Assembly (NCBI GenBank): GCA_012932295.1
Contig: JAAONU010000016.1
Coordinates: 47,337,241 to 47,401,240, forward strand
From: Cyclina sinensis
Lineage: Eukaryota > Mollusca > Bivalvia > Venerida > Veneridae
DNA length: 64,000 nucleotides
Reading direction: 5' to 3'
This document shows, piece after piece, positions 25,031-35,342 of the stretch. How positions within the stretch are numbered: position 1 is the first letter of the stretch; each line of letters begins with the position of its first letter. The notes beneath the pieces are model-generated. The model had not been told where the DNA came from and ran no database searches. It was given only the letters and a program-made list of their open reading frames with translations. Position numbers and translations under genes: made by a program.

Positions 25031-25147
25031 CGGAACGAAAAGTCGAGCTTTTTAAGAATAATTTGCGTGTTTTCGCTCCGCGCCTCCGTCATTTTAACTT
25101 GTTAATTCTCGACTTTTCGCTTGGCGGGGTCGCGGGGCGAAAACACG
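25031..25147. repeat. GC-rich interleaved palindrome (A-B-A'-B' order)
   Basis: CGAAAAGTCGAG (25036-25047) is exactly complementary to 25108-25119. CGTGTTTTCGCTCCGCG (25066-25082) is complementary to 25131-25147 with one mismatch. The pairs overlap in order rather than nest, which is the topology of an H-type pseudoknot. It is a GC-rich island in AT-rich DNA. Function unknown. Confidence 0.7.
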
Positions 25148-25589
25148 AATGACACAAATCAGCCACCATAGTTTGTCTCATTTCAATAAAACTTTGCACA
25201 ACTGTGAAACAATATAATAGCAACACAAAAATAACGACAAATGATGTTAAGTTATGACGTCATCATTTTCAAATCAAAACCTGCGTTTCTTTTTAGAACG
25301 AGTCTTTCATAAAACTGTGTACGTTCTTGTCGTGAAGAACGACTGTTACAAGTTGAAACTTTTATTTCACGTGCAGGATACATAGTCTAATCTAAGTTCC
25401 TAACACAAGTGTTTCATATAGCAAATGCACGTGATGACGACTTCAAATGGTCTAGACAGTGTCGATTGTAAAATGTACTGGATATGTTTGTTAGTGGTCA
25501 GGTAATCTGGTAAATGGTGATGCTGGATAATTTGAGCATTTCGCAGATTTGTTGTAGAACTTCTCCTATCCCTTTTCTTTAAATGCCCC
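25148..25589. other. Intergenic sequence, no gene seen
   Basis: AT-rich, no supported feature. Confidence 0.4.
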
Positions 25590-26300
25590 TGAAGTGTGGC
25601 ATATAATAGCCGCACTGTCTGTCCGTTAGTCTGTCCGTCCCATCTTTTGTTAATGTAAACAAGTCCTCACAATTCTCATTTGATTTTCACCAAACTCTAA
25701 GAAATGATGATTATTAAGTGCCGCAGTGCAATTACTCCGGCTTTTGCGATTCGAGTATTTTTGGCGGAGATATTGTCCTTTGTTTATTTTTTTAAAATAT
25801 TTCTTGTGCGCGCAAGACCTCCTACTTTTCCCGTGCAATGTTCACCAAACTTTCACAGAAAGATCACTATCAAAAGTAACAGAGCATATATTCCGGATTT
25901 TGCAATTTATTTTTGACATAGCTATTGCCCTTTGTCAATTTTTATTTAAAATTGCTTCTATGCTTCTATGCACAACTCCTACAATTCTCATATGATGTTC
26001 ACCAAACTTTCATAGAGTGATCATTATCAAGTGCCTCGATGTAAATTTCCAGGCTTTGGGGGGCAAAGTTCTTGCTCTTTGTTAAATTTTACTTAATATC
26101 GCTTCTGTGCACAACTCCTCCTACATTTTCACCAATCTTTCATAGAATGGCCATTATCAAGTGCTGCAACGCTTGTACTCTGGCTTTTGCAATTTGGTCA
26201 TTTTTGGTGCAGTTACTGCCCCTTTTTTTTACTAAATATTGCTTCTGTGGCGCAACTCCTACATCGCCTATGGCGTTCAACAGCAGCATAAAAATCCAAA
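25590..26300. repeat. CTGTCCGT-headed array with about 150-bp units
   Basis: Opens with CTGTCTGTCCGTTAGTCTGTCC, then repeats blocks containing TTCACCAAACTTTCATAGA, ATTATCAAGTGC, GGCTTTTGCAATT and GCACAACTCCTAC at least four times. No coding capacity. Confidence 0.6.
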
Positions 26301-27784
26301 AGTTAAAAGTTTAGAAACTGTTTGGAACATTTGTTTTTTTTCTGTAAAAGACATTTGGTGACCTGTGGGTACAAAACACTAGATCAAATCCTCTTCAAAT
26401 ATATCAGTTTTGGAAATTTAATAATTTTACCAGCAATGCATATAAGTTAAGGACTAGTCTTAGCCCTGGATGTATGAGCACTTTGTGCAGTTTAAAGACT
26501 GCAAAACAAATGTAACAAATGACAAAGGTAACATCAATTTGTAAGCGATCATGACTGTGGCCATTGCCATGTTTCGAGGGCATTGGTGTCTGTGACACAT
26601 TTCTTGTTTATTATTCTTTCTGTCTTTCGTTTTGGTAGCCCATTACTGTTGCCCATAATATCCACATCCCTTCAGAGTTCATAGTTATATAAATTTAAGA
26701 GAGAGTGCAAGAAAAGAAATCATCCCACCATTTTGCATTTGGACCTCTAAAGGAAGAACACTTGTAGTGTTAATAGAAGAAGAGGGGATCACCTCAAAAT
26801 AAAGATCGTTTCTGTCTGAAGTACACTGATTGTTTGGAAGGCGACAGATTGTTTGTGAAAACAAAACTCTCCTTGTCTTGTGCATTGATACATCGGTAAA
26901 GAAAATCTATAAACAGAATATACATGAAGGTGAAGCAATCACATTGAACATATGTTGCATTTGTAACTGTAATGTAATCTAAAGCTGGCTATGTTTTAGT
27001 ACGATTATAATGCTGTGTAGTGGTGTTTAAATCTAAAACTCGTGTCAGCAAAATATGCATAAAGTGACAGAAAGCATACATACTGCTCTAAGCTGATTTC
27101 TCTATCGAAGCTTAAACGGCTGCTCGTGAAAATTGTTTTTCGTGGAAGTTACAATTTACGTATTAAACATAGATTTGACTAACCAAACGCGTCCTATTAA
27201 AGATTGTCGACACTTACGTAACTCAGGTAAGAATTGTTTCTCATTGTTATAGTAAAAAGATTTAATTTGGGTCATTGAAAGTAATGGAATGTTCTTTGAT
27301 CGTTAACGTTACACTAGGGTCTTGGTACTAACGTCTTTGTGGGTAATTATCTACGACTTTTGGAATAATAAAAAAAGAAATGATATTTTCTTCTTTCCTT
27401 TTAGAGGGGTGTTGGTCGTTTAAAATGACCGGGCCATAGATGTTTAATTGAGATGCTACGTACGGCTGTATCCTAACATAATTAAGAATTAAAAGAACAC
27501 GGCTCTTCATCATAGGTCAGATATCAAATTTGTACATTGCAATTTCCTGTAATGTTATTGAACATCTGTTTCCTTTTCTTTATAACTATTTATAAACCGT
27601 GTTCTTTCTTTCTTCTGCCTGGGAGAAACATGTTCTCAGCAAGCCTGTCAGGAAATGTAACGATGAATATTGGACATTTTTCGCAGGTTATCTGCCTTCG
27701 ATTGGCAAAAGATTTGAAAAATGTGCCTATCAATGAAATATTATATTCGAATATATTGAGTTATTTCTCTTTGTCCCTTTGCAG
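26301..27784. other. Intergenic region upstream of glycosyltransferase A
   Basis: No gene recognised. Presumably includes the copy A promoter and a possible non-coding exon ending somewhere upstream of the CAG acceptor at 27782-27784. Confidence 0.4.
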
Positions 27785-27815
27785 TGAAATTGTTTGAGAA
27801 TGAGAAAGCTGGAAA

Positions 27816-29250
27816 ATGCACATTCTACCAAGAAATGACAGAGTTATCGTTCTTCTGTTCATCGTCCTGGTTTATTTGTTGATCATGACGTCCTTAAGGT
27901 CGAAGTCAGGTTTGTTTGTTTGCGTAATTTTGAACATGAAACTTCTGTACTGGCAGCACACTAGTCTGGTATTGAATTTAAAGCTAACCCTTCCAAAATT
28001 ATGTTTTTTAAGACCAGATAGAAACTATCGATTAACATCGTTTTTTTTTTCAAAAGTGTTTTTTCGTACAAAACGGACATGGCACATTCATTTTCCAAGA
28101 TTGTATCAATTTATGATAATTCACAAATATCTTCCGGACATTACATTGACTGTTCATTATTCGAAACAAAGCGATTTTTCCATTTTCTGATCGACCTGCC
28201 TGCCTCACGAGGGTTTTTTTCATTTCAGAAAACATATATTACCCAATACCTTTTGAACCGGAAGTTCGAGAGGATTTTCCAACGGTCGATTCCGACACTC
28301 CTAGAATACCTCATATCATGCATTATATATTCATATCAGGTCATGATGAAATAGAAGGCATACCTGCAGTGTTTTTTCATAACGTGAAGCTATTTTTATT
28401 TATCCATTCAGATTGGACAGTTTATTTTTGGTCGGACACCTCTGCTCGTCAACTGATTTCGGCCAGATACCCATCTTTTCTGTCTACATGGGACAACTAT
28501 ACTGAAGTTATAAAAAAAGCAGATGCATTCCGTTACTTTGCGTTATACGAATTTGGAGGAGTTTATTCTGATCTTGACACGAAATTCGTTCGATCTATAG
28601 ACCGTGCCACAATGAAATACGCTTGCATTATATCCCCAGAGCCTTTCGAACATAGTACGATCTTATATCAAAAACCTTTTCAACTGAACAATGGGATTAT
28701 GCTTTGCCGTAAAAATCACCCGTTTATGAAACAGGTAATCTCATCTCTTCCAGAATCCGCCTTACAGGACAACTTGCTGAAAGTCGCTGGCCCAATGTTT
28801 TTAACAGAACAGTTTATTTTGTACAACAAGTTGGAGCCCGGTGATCTGTACAGAAATAAAACCGAAATTGACAGTAACTCCCCGTATTTTTATAAAGGGG
28901 CTTTAAAAGAGGACGATTTTAACGCTGTGTATGTGCCCAACACACAGTACTTCATGGGTAATATAGACTGGAGCGCACGTTTTGATCAATACTGTGAAGC
29001 GTTGAGAGCAAATGACCTCGTGAAACGAGGTTGTACAATCTTAAAAGAAAAAGAAATGCAGGAGGACCTTAATGAGTTTGCGTTTACCGATCACATGTGG
29101 ACACATATGTATTTGAATGATAACCCCGCTGATTTTTTGCCGGTTGAATTTGTGATACCACCAACTAATCTAAGAAAATGGCGACCAGACGCGGACCAGG
29201 AGGTTTTAACGAGTGTCGATGGCCAACAGGACCAAATTAGCACTGAATAA
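27816..29250 (+). CDS. Type II membrane glycosyltransferase with DXD motif (GT32-like), copy A, 371 aa
   Basis: Coding exons are 27816-27909 and 28229-29250, joined in phase 1 (donor TCAG/GTTTGT, acceptor TTTCAG). Exon 1 encodes a short basic cytoplasmic tail and one hydrophobic segment (about residues 9-25), the layout of Golgi type II transferases. The lumenal domain opens with RIPHIMHYIFISG (57-69), then WTVYFW, KADAFRYFALYEFGG and the nucleotide-sugar-binding GGVYSDLD (Asp146 and Asp148). This order matches the Gly_transf_sug/GT32 group, which includes OCH1-like mannosyltransferases and alpha-1,4-GalT/GlcNAcT enzymes. The acceptor sugar cannot be deduced. A pyrimidine tract ending in CAG at 27782-27784 suggests a preceding non-coding exon, giving a 31-nt leader in this exon. 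The paralogue lies 4.2 kb downstream on the opposite strand. Confidence 0.9.
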
Positions 29251-29289
29251 ATATCGGCAGATAGATATTGTCGATCTGCTTAATTAAGT

Positions 29290-29520
29290 TATCAACTTCA
29301 ACTTCGACTTATTACTGTTAAAAGTCAATACTGACTATACTAGACAGGCGCGTGTCAAGAACATTAAAATTGTCAAAGATTTTTACTAAAGATCTTAAAC
29401 ATTTTTGTAAACATTTAAAATCCATGAAACATGTTCAATCCATTTATAAAAAGCTGGTACAGTTAGCGTAGACTTAATCTCGATCGGTAATTCGTTTATA
29501 GAGTCGTATAGTCCTTGGAA
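29290..29520 (-). pseudogene. Non-LTR retrotransposon 3' end, inverted partner of 24480-24760
   Basis: On the minus strand, bases from 29510 downward read NELPIEIKSTLTVPA, then a tail containing GTATAGTCAGTATTGAC. Both the peptide and the tail match the remnant at 24.5-24.76 kb. It begins about 40 bp after the copy A stop codon, so it likely forms part of that gene's 3' UTR. Confidence 0.65.
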
Positions 29521-29975
29521 AGAATGAGTTTATGTGATGTGTTTATGTGATGTTGTGTTTTTGACTGCGGGATGAGGACTTTGCTGTTTATGTTTTATTT
29601 TGTATAGCACAGTATAGTATCAGACAGTTTTGTAGCTGGCGAACGAAGCTCAAATGTATTAAAGCAGGGAAAGTAATATATAGAAGGAGGGGGGAGGGGG
29701 CCGGGGCAGGGTTACACCTGGTGAGAGTAAGCTTAAGGAAATGAATCTCAAGGTTTGGAAAATTATGTTGTGTATAAATGTAGAACACGTTCCGGATTAA
29801 AACTTATCAGAACAATCATACAAAACCTGAACAACACAAACTAACGACCAATCTACAAAGGATATTCAGAGAGATTAAACAACCAATATAATACATGATG
29901 ACCATTTAAAACTCGGGGTGGATGAATTTTATTATCAACAGGTGTTATCGCACAAAACTGGTTAGATCACCTCAT
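29521..29975. other. Intergenic sequence, no gene seen
   Basis: Contains a G-rich stretch near 29686-29708 (GGAGGGGGGAGGGGGCCGGG) but no supported gene. Confidence 0.4.
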
Positions 29976-30630
29976 CACATAGCATTCATGTGAGCTTTAA
30001 GGATCGATTGCTGCCCGGCGTCTGGCGTCGACAATTACTTAAAAGGACATCTCTTCTGAAACCAGGAAGCCAAATTTAATAAAACTTGCCTAGATTTTTC
30101 TTGCATGATGTTCTATCAAAGTTGTTCAAATGGTTCCAGTAAATTGCAGATCCAGACCACAGGAGCTAAACATAGAATTTAAACGTGAAAACTTTAAAAT
30201 CTTCTTTTCCGGAACTGCAAGGCCTAGAGCTAATATGTTTGGTATGTAGCGTCGTCTAATGGACCTCTACCAAGTTTGTTCAAAGTGTGACCAAAAGGTC
30301 AAAGTTGGCCCTGTTCCATCTGCAACTTGGTTTTACCAAGGTTTATAAAGGGAAAACTTCAAAAATCTTGTTGTCTAAAACTATAAAACTACTAAGCCTT
30401 GGGGTTTGATATTTGGCATACATGTTCACTTAGAGGTCCTCTACAAAAATTATTCAAAATTTGCCCCAGGGGTTTAATGGCCCCGCTGCATGAGTCACCA
30501 AGGTTAAAAATAGACTTATTAACTTTTTGCCAGAAAGCCTTTATCTATTTACCAATGTCTTAGATATTTGGTATATGGGTACCTTGCATAAATCTCTTCA
30601 ATTCACCATTGCTTGGACCTCTACACTTGG
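29976..30630. repeat. CTCACCT/GTGAGC-type array, left part
   Basis: Begins GATCACCTCATCACATAGC...GTGAGCTTTAAGGATC. Repeats phrases seen at 47.4 kb such as TCTCTTCTGAAACCA, GATATTTGG and TGGACCTCTACCAAGTTTGT. The LINE that starts near 30,630 interrupts it. Sequence at 31665-31925 ending GGCCCTCTTGTTT may be its right end. Confidence 0.6.
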
Positions 30631-31664
30631 AAGGCTGTTTGTAATCACTGGAGCCGTTGTTTTAACTATCATGACTATAGGATTAATAAGAAAAATTTTA
30701 ATTGGTGTTTAAGTAAAGGAAGTCGAAACTGTAAAAACTGGACATTTATTGTTAAAGAAAAATTGGTTAACAGTGGACTACATAGTTATGTCAATATTCC
30801 ATTTTCACATAGAAACTTGTTAGAAGATATTACAAATTGTATCATGAACGAACATATTATTCAGTGGCACAATGACATTTTACGAGTAAATGGAGTCAAT
30901 GGTAGAGGAAGAAATAAGCTCCGAACCTATAAACTGTTTAAAAGTGTATATGAACCTGAAAGTTATTGTAAAATGCATATGTCGTATCCTCATAGATCAG
31001 CACTGTCTAGGTTCAGATGTGGGGTAGCGCCACTAAGACTTGAAACAGGTCGTTATGAAAATATCCCAGAAGAGGAAAGACTATGTTTGTTCTGTAAAGT
31101 CGGCATAGAAAATGAAAAACATGTTCTTTTGGAATGCCCTATGTATGAATCAGATAGAGCTGCATTAACAAATAAGGCTTATAGTTTAAATGAAGATTAC
31201 AATACCATGAATGAAACAGATAAACTGGTTTTTCTTTTTACAAACCCAGATATGATAAGATTACTTGCAAAAACCTGTTGTAACATTCTTACTAAAAGAA
31301 AAAATATGTTATATTCAAATAACTCAAGAAAAATAAGATCTTAGCAGATGATTAGTATGTTTTAACTCAGAATTTTTAGACCATTTTAAGTGATATTTTA
31401 TCCTTCTTAATTACTATTTTACGGTGTTTTAACTTGTAAATGTATGATAGCAAGAATTTTAAAGTTTATGTAAATAAGGGAGACAACTCCGTAATGTATA
31501 TAGACAGTATATGTCTGTGTAGGTATGAAGTTGTCCCCCTTATAAGCTATAATTCTATAATAAGAATGGCTATACTTGAAATGTATGTATTATATCTGTT
31601 TTATGTCTGTTTTTATATATGTAAATCATGTATAGATGAGACTTAAATAAATAAATAAATAAAA
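30630..31664 (+). pseudogene. 5'-truncated non-LTR retrotransposon with RT C-terminus, zinc-finger-like motif and 3' tail
   Basis: An open frame running to 31344 reads AVCNHWSRCFNYHDYRINKK, FIVKEKLVNSGL, HRSALSRFRCGVAPLRLETG and then CLFCKVGIENEKHVLLEC. The last part has a C-x2-C...H-x4-C arrangement typical of the zf-RVT region after LINE reverse transcriptases. The RT catalytic core is missing, so the copy is dead on arrival. A 3' UTR of about 300 bp contains AATAAGGGAGACAACTCC and ends in an (AAAT)n tail at 31645-31664. The tail has a solo relative at 32460-32672. Confidence 0.8.
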
Positions 31665-31925
31665 AATTGGGTGGGGTTTGAGGTTCGAGGGTCAAGGTCA
31701 GTGTCACTGAGGCAAATTATAGACTTTTCTGATTTTTGTGATGAACCTTTATTTATTGAATGGTAATTAAGATATTTGATATGTAGGCACATTTGTGATA
31801 ATCGTTTCACAGCTTTGATAATCTTACAAACCACCGGCTTGATTTCAGAATTAACACAACTATTATCATGAAACTTGAGCAATGGGACTCGGTTGTGCAA
31901 TTAAGGGTCATCATGGCCCTCTTGT
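31665..31925. repeat. Probable right part of the array split by the LINE
   Basis: Contains GAGGGTCAAGGTCA, GATATTTGATATGTAGGCA and ends GGTCATCATGGCCCTCTTGT. The ending parallels GGCCATCTTGGCCCTCTTGT at the end of the 47.4-49.4 kb element. Confidence 0.45.
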
Positions 31926-32459
31926 TTATACAAATCTGGAAATTACATAATTGTATAATTGTGCAAACGAAATTTTCCTGTGAACAATGTATACATTGTT
32001 GTCAGCTTTTCACTGTAGTTCTACACATCTATATTTTTGATAACATATGCCAAGAAGGAGCTTGATGATCACCTGATAAGTTTCAAGTCCTGGCAACCCA
32101 TTGAATTTACTGACATAGAAAAAATAAATGCATTAACAGGTTAATGACCGAACTATGAAATATTCACTCTAAAACAATGTTGAAATGTGTTTTTCCTTCA
32201 TATCCAAGTCATTTCTTCATTAAAAAGCCTTTCTAATTTACTGGTAGAAAAAGAACCACCTGTAACTTTGATCCTGGGACTGTAAAGGACACATAAATGA
32301 ATACTGAACAATGTTGTACAAAGGGAATGGTTGATAATTTGCTATATTTATATCAAGATAGTTAGTTTATGTACAATATCAAATCAAAGAAATATACTTT
32401 CATTTTACTTTCGTCGCTTGATATTTCAAAAACATAAAGTTCATATATTAAATTAAATT

Positions 32460-32672
32460 AATTACATGTAAGCATGTATAAATAAGGGAGGTAAATCTGT
32501 AGTGCATATACACAGTATTATGTGCTTGGAGTTATCCCTCTTATTAGCAAAGAATAAAGACAGTTTCTTATAATTCTTTTAAGAATGGCTATACATCGTT
32601 TATATGGTCTTTGTATCTATGTTTTATATGTATGTATATGTATAGATGAGGCTATAATAAAGATATAAACTA
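32460..32672 (+). mobile_element. Solo LINE 3' tail
   Basis: Matches the 3' UTR of the LINE at 31440-31650 in order: TATAAATAAGGGAGGTAA, GTTATCCCTCTTAT, TTAAGAATGGCTATAC and GTATAGATGAGGCT. No coding part remains, so it is a very short 5'-truncated insertion. Confidence 0.75.
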
Positions 32673-33498
32673 TATGACCTGTTTTATCACAAATTATCAA
32701 TCCGTCATAGGAGAATATGTCTATCAGTCAAAACTAATTGCTAGATAAAGTCAAACTACATTGTAGGACAGTCATAAAATAGTCAACGACTACTACAACA
32801 CATTAAAAACAACAACAACAATTACAACAAAAAATAACCAGTGATATGTGTCTGACTGAATCATCTTCAATAAAATGAAATGAACTGAAATTGAAAAAAA
32901 AATCATATGTAAAGAAAAAGTCCTTTACGAGACTTCCGAAATGTGTTCACTTAAAAATAATTATCCACAATAAGACAAACAGTGCGCTCAGTCAATAATA
33001 TAGCGGTATCCTATGGCACTAATTCCATTGTCAACAAACTTCATAACTCTTAGGACTGACTTGTCTGTGAAATTGCAGTAGGGGTCCATTCACTAGTATT
33101 TTTTTTAACTTGTAGGTGCTTAGTACAAGGCGCATTTCCTTTCCAACAAATATATCTAATGGTTTGTATCTGAACTTGAAGTATATCCAACTAGACAGAT
33201 ATCAAGTCTTGCAGATTATGAACTTGCAGATTGCCATTAAATGTTAGTTTAAACGTATTTAATTAACATTGACTGGGAAACAACTATTTTAACTTACACC
33301 CCGCACCAGAAGTGCGTAATGCAGAAAGCCACTGAGCACTCTGTCTCACCCCTGAGGGCATTCGAAATAGCTACCTCGAGACCGGAGGTATAGCACTATG
33401 TCCCTCGCTGATTAAGTTGCATTATTTGAACTCCTTTCAGTTTACCCTGAATTAAGTTCCAGCTGATTTTCTTGATTTTCCGGTAAAATATCAGAATG
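32673..33498. other. Intergenic region downstream of glycosyltransferase B
   Basis: No gene seen. Probably includes the 3' UTR of the minus-strand gene, but no clear polyadenylation hexamer was picked out. Confidence 0.4.
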
Positions 33499-35328
33499 TC
33501 ATGTTTTCAATTTTCCAACAGGAATAACATCATTTATTGGGACCATTTGTGTTGATCTTTTAATTGCGTACAAATGTCGCCATTGATGGTCAATGAATGA
33601 AAATTGGCTGTCGCTTTTCCTTCTACTTTTCAGTAAATAACACCCGCGTTTTACCAAAGGCGTTTTGTTGCTATCTGTGTCCAAACATGCCTTTGAATAA
33701 TTTGCGAACATGTCGAATGAACTCATAAAGTAATGAGTATTTGCGACGTAGACTGCATCTTCATGTTCTTCTGGTAACGTTCCCTGATAGAAATAAGGAG
33801 AATTGCTTTGGTTGTATAGCTTTGTCCTGAATGCATCCCCATATTTAAATTTGTTGTATCTTTTAAACTGGACCGTCAGGAAGATAGGGCCTGCAACCCC
33901 TAACATACTTGGATGATTTGCAAATTTTGGCAGTGAAAATAAAGCCTGTTTCATAATAGGATGCTTAGGTCGACACATCATAAAGGCGTTACTCATTACA
34001 AATGGCGTTCTAAAGAGAAGAGCGCTGTGTTCAAAGGGTTCAGGTGTCAATATACAGGCATATTTCATTGTGGCTCGGTCTAAAGATCGTCTGCATCCGA
34101 TATCAAGGTCTGAATAGACGCCTCCGAATTCGTAAAGTAACACATAACGTAATGCGTCCGCTTTGTTTACTACTAGCTTGTAACTGTCCCATGTCGAAAG
34201 TAGTTCGGGGTGTTTTGATGCAATTAGCTCTCGACTCGTTTCTTTCGTCCAGAAATAGTACGCCCATTCTGGGTTAAAATGAACAAAAGATTCTACATTG
34301 TATTTATAAATTGCTGGTATACCAGATTTTCCTTCAACATCAGTGATAAAAATAAAATGTAGTATGTGAGGAATTCGGGGCAGTTCAGCTGCAACGGTCT
34401 GGATATCTTCAGTAACTTCCGGTTCAAATAATTTCATGGGCGCCTCATCTGTCAGACTGAAAATACGTCTGACAAGAGGTAAACGTTTCCAGAAATTTAC
34501 TGAAAAACAGAAAATTCTACTATTTCATTTATTGTAAGCAGGTTGTCCTATGGTCTTTTCAAACTAACTTTTACGTTAGGAAAGAAAACAGGTCACAAAT
34601 ACAACATCTATCTAAGCTACAGCTTAAAGCTTGTTACAGGGTTTTTTGAGTATGTTAAAGTTTGATCAGCATATGAACAACAGCATGGACAAGGTTAACG
34701 TTTTACAGAACATTTGCAAGACGCAATCTGAAAATCTGAAACGACCAAAGTGTAAGTGGAGGCGCAGAGAATCGAACCAATATTCGTGACAAGTTAGGTG
34801 CGTTACCACTAGACTTTGCCCCAAAGATGATAAACGGCCTGTTTAAGAATACCTGTACTTCTGTGTTTATGCAGTTATTATTGATAATTATTTATGAGGC
34901 CCTGACGGGATGAGATGTCATAAGGGTAGGTAAATATGAGCATTGGGAGCACAGATAGATCGGTTATTTCAAAGTACAGATAGATCGGTTATTTCAAAGT
35001 ACAGATAGATCGGTTATTTCAAAGTACAGATAGATCGGTTATTTCAAAGTACAGACATAGGAAAGCAGGGAAATAAACGTGACCTAATCATTTAAGACAA
35101 TTTGCTGTGTACTCAGAGCTTACTCTAGTGTGAAGCTGCCACATGAAGCAAACAGACCAATTTATTCAACCTTTTTGTCTTTATAATTGAAATGTGTACA
35201 GAACTCTCGATTTTACCTCTCTCTTTCATGTCAATGAATTGAGACACTCGCCACTGCAAGATGAGTCCAACTGTCATCGTCATTACCACTGTAGCCGTTA
35301 TTTTTTTTCGCTGCCGTGGAAGTTTCAT
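33499..35328 (-). CDS. Type II membrane glycosyltransferase with DXD motif (GT32-like), copy B, 370 aa
   Basis: Coding exons on the minus strand are 35328-35217 and 34499-33499, joined in phase 1 (donor GAGAG/GTAAAA, acceptor TTTTTCAG). Exon 1 encodes MKLPRQRKK followed by a hydrophobic anchor (about residues 10-25). The lumenal part carries RIPHILHFIFITD, WAYYFW, KADALRYVLLYEFGG and GGVYSDLD with Asp168 and Asp170. Domain order, blocks such as ATMKYAC and EPFEHSALL, length and intron phase match copy A closely, so the two are paralogues. Copy B has about 22 more stem residues before the catalytic domain. A second pyrimidine-rich CAG acceptor (plus-strand 35343-35345) sits 14 nt before the ATG, as in copy A, and hints at a non-coding first exon. 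Likely Golgi-localised; donor and acceptor sugars unknown. Confidence 0.9.
34757..34823 (-). repeat. tRNA-like fragment, probably SINE-derived
   Basis: The minus strand has an A-box-like TCTAGTGGTAACGC and a B-box-like GGTTCGATTCTC (plus 34767-34778) at near-tRNA spacing. No clean cloverleaf or acceptor stem could be drawn. It lies in the intron of glycosyltransferase B. Confidence 0.45.
34951..35055. repeat. 25-bp direct repeat, four perfect units
   Basis: Unit ACAGATAGATCGGTTATTTC plus AAAGT at 34951, 34976, 35001 and 35026, with a partial fifth. Identical units imply recent expansion. It lies in the intron of glycosyltransferase B. Confidence 0.95.
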
Positions 35329-35342
35329 TTTTTTCGTGTTAA

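Noticed and set aside
29246..29251. AATAAA overlapping the stop codon of glycosyltransferase A as its polyadenylation signal
   Set aside because: A signal within the stop codon is possible but likely a chance match from GAA TAA A; not annotated as a terminator.
34757..34823. Possible functional tRNA gene on the minus strand
   Set aside because: A- and B-box-like sequences are present but no proper acceptor or anticodon stem could be paired. Kept only as a tRNA-like repeat.
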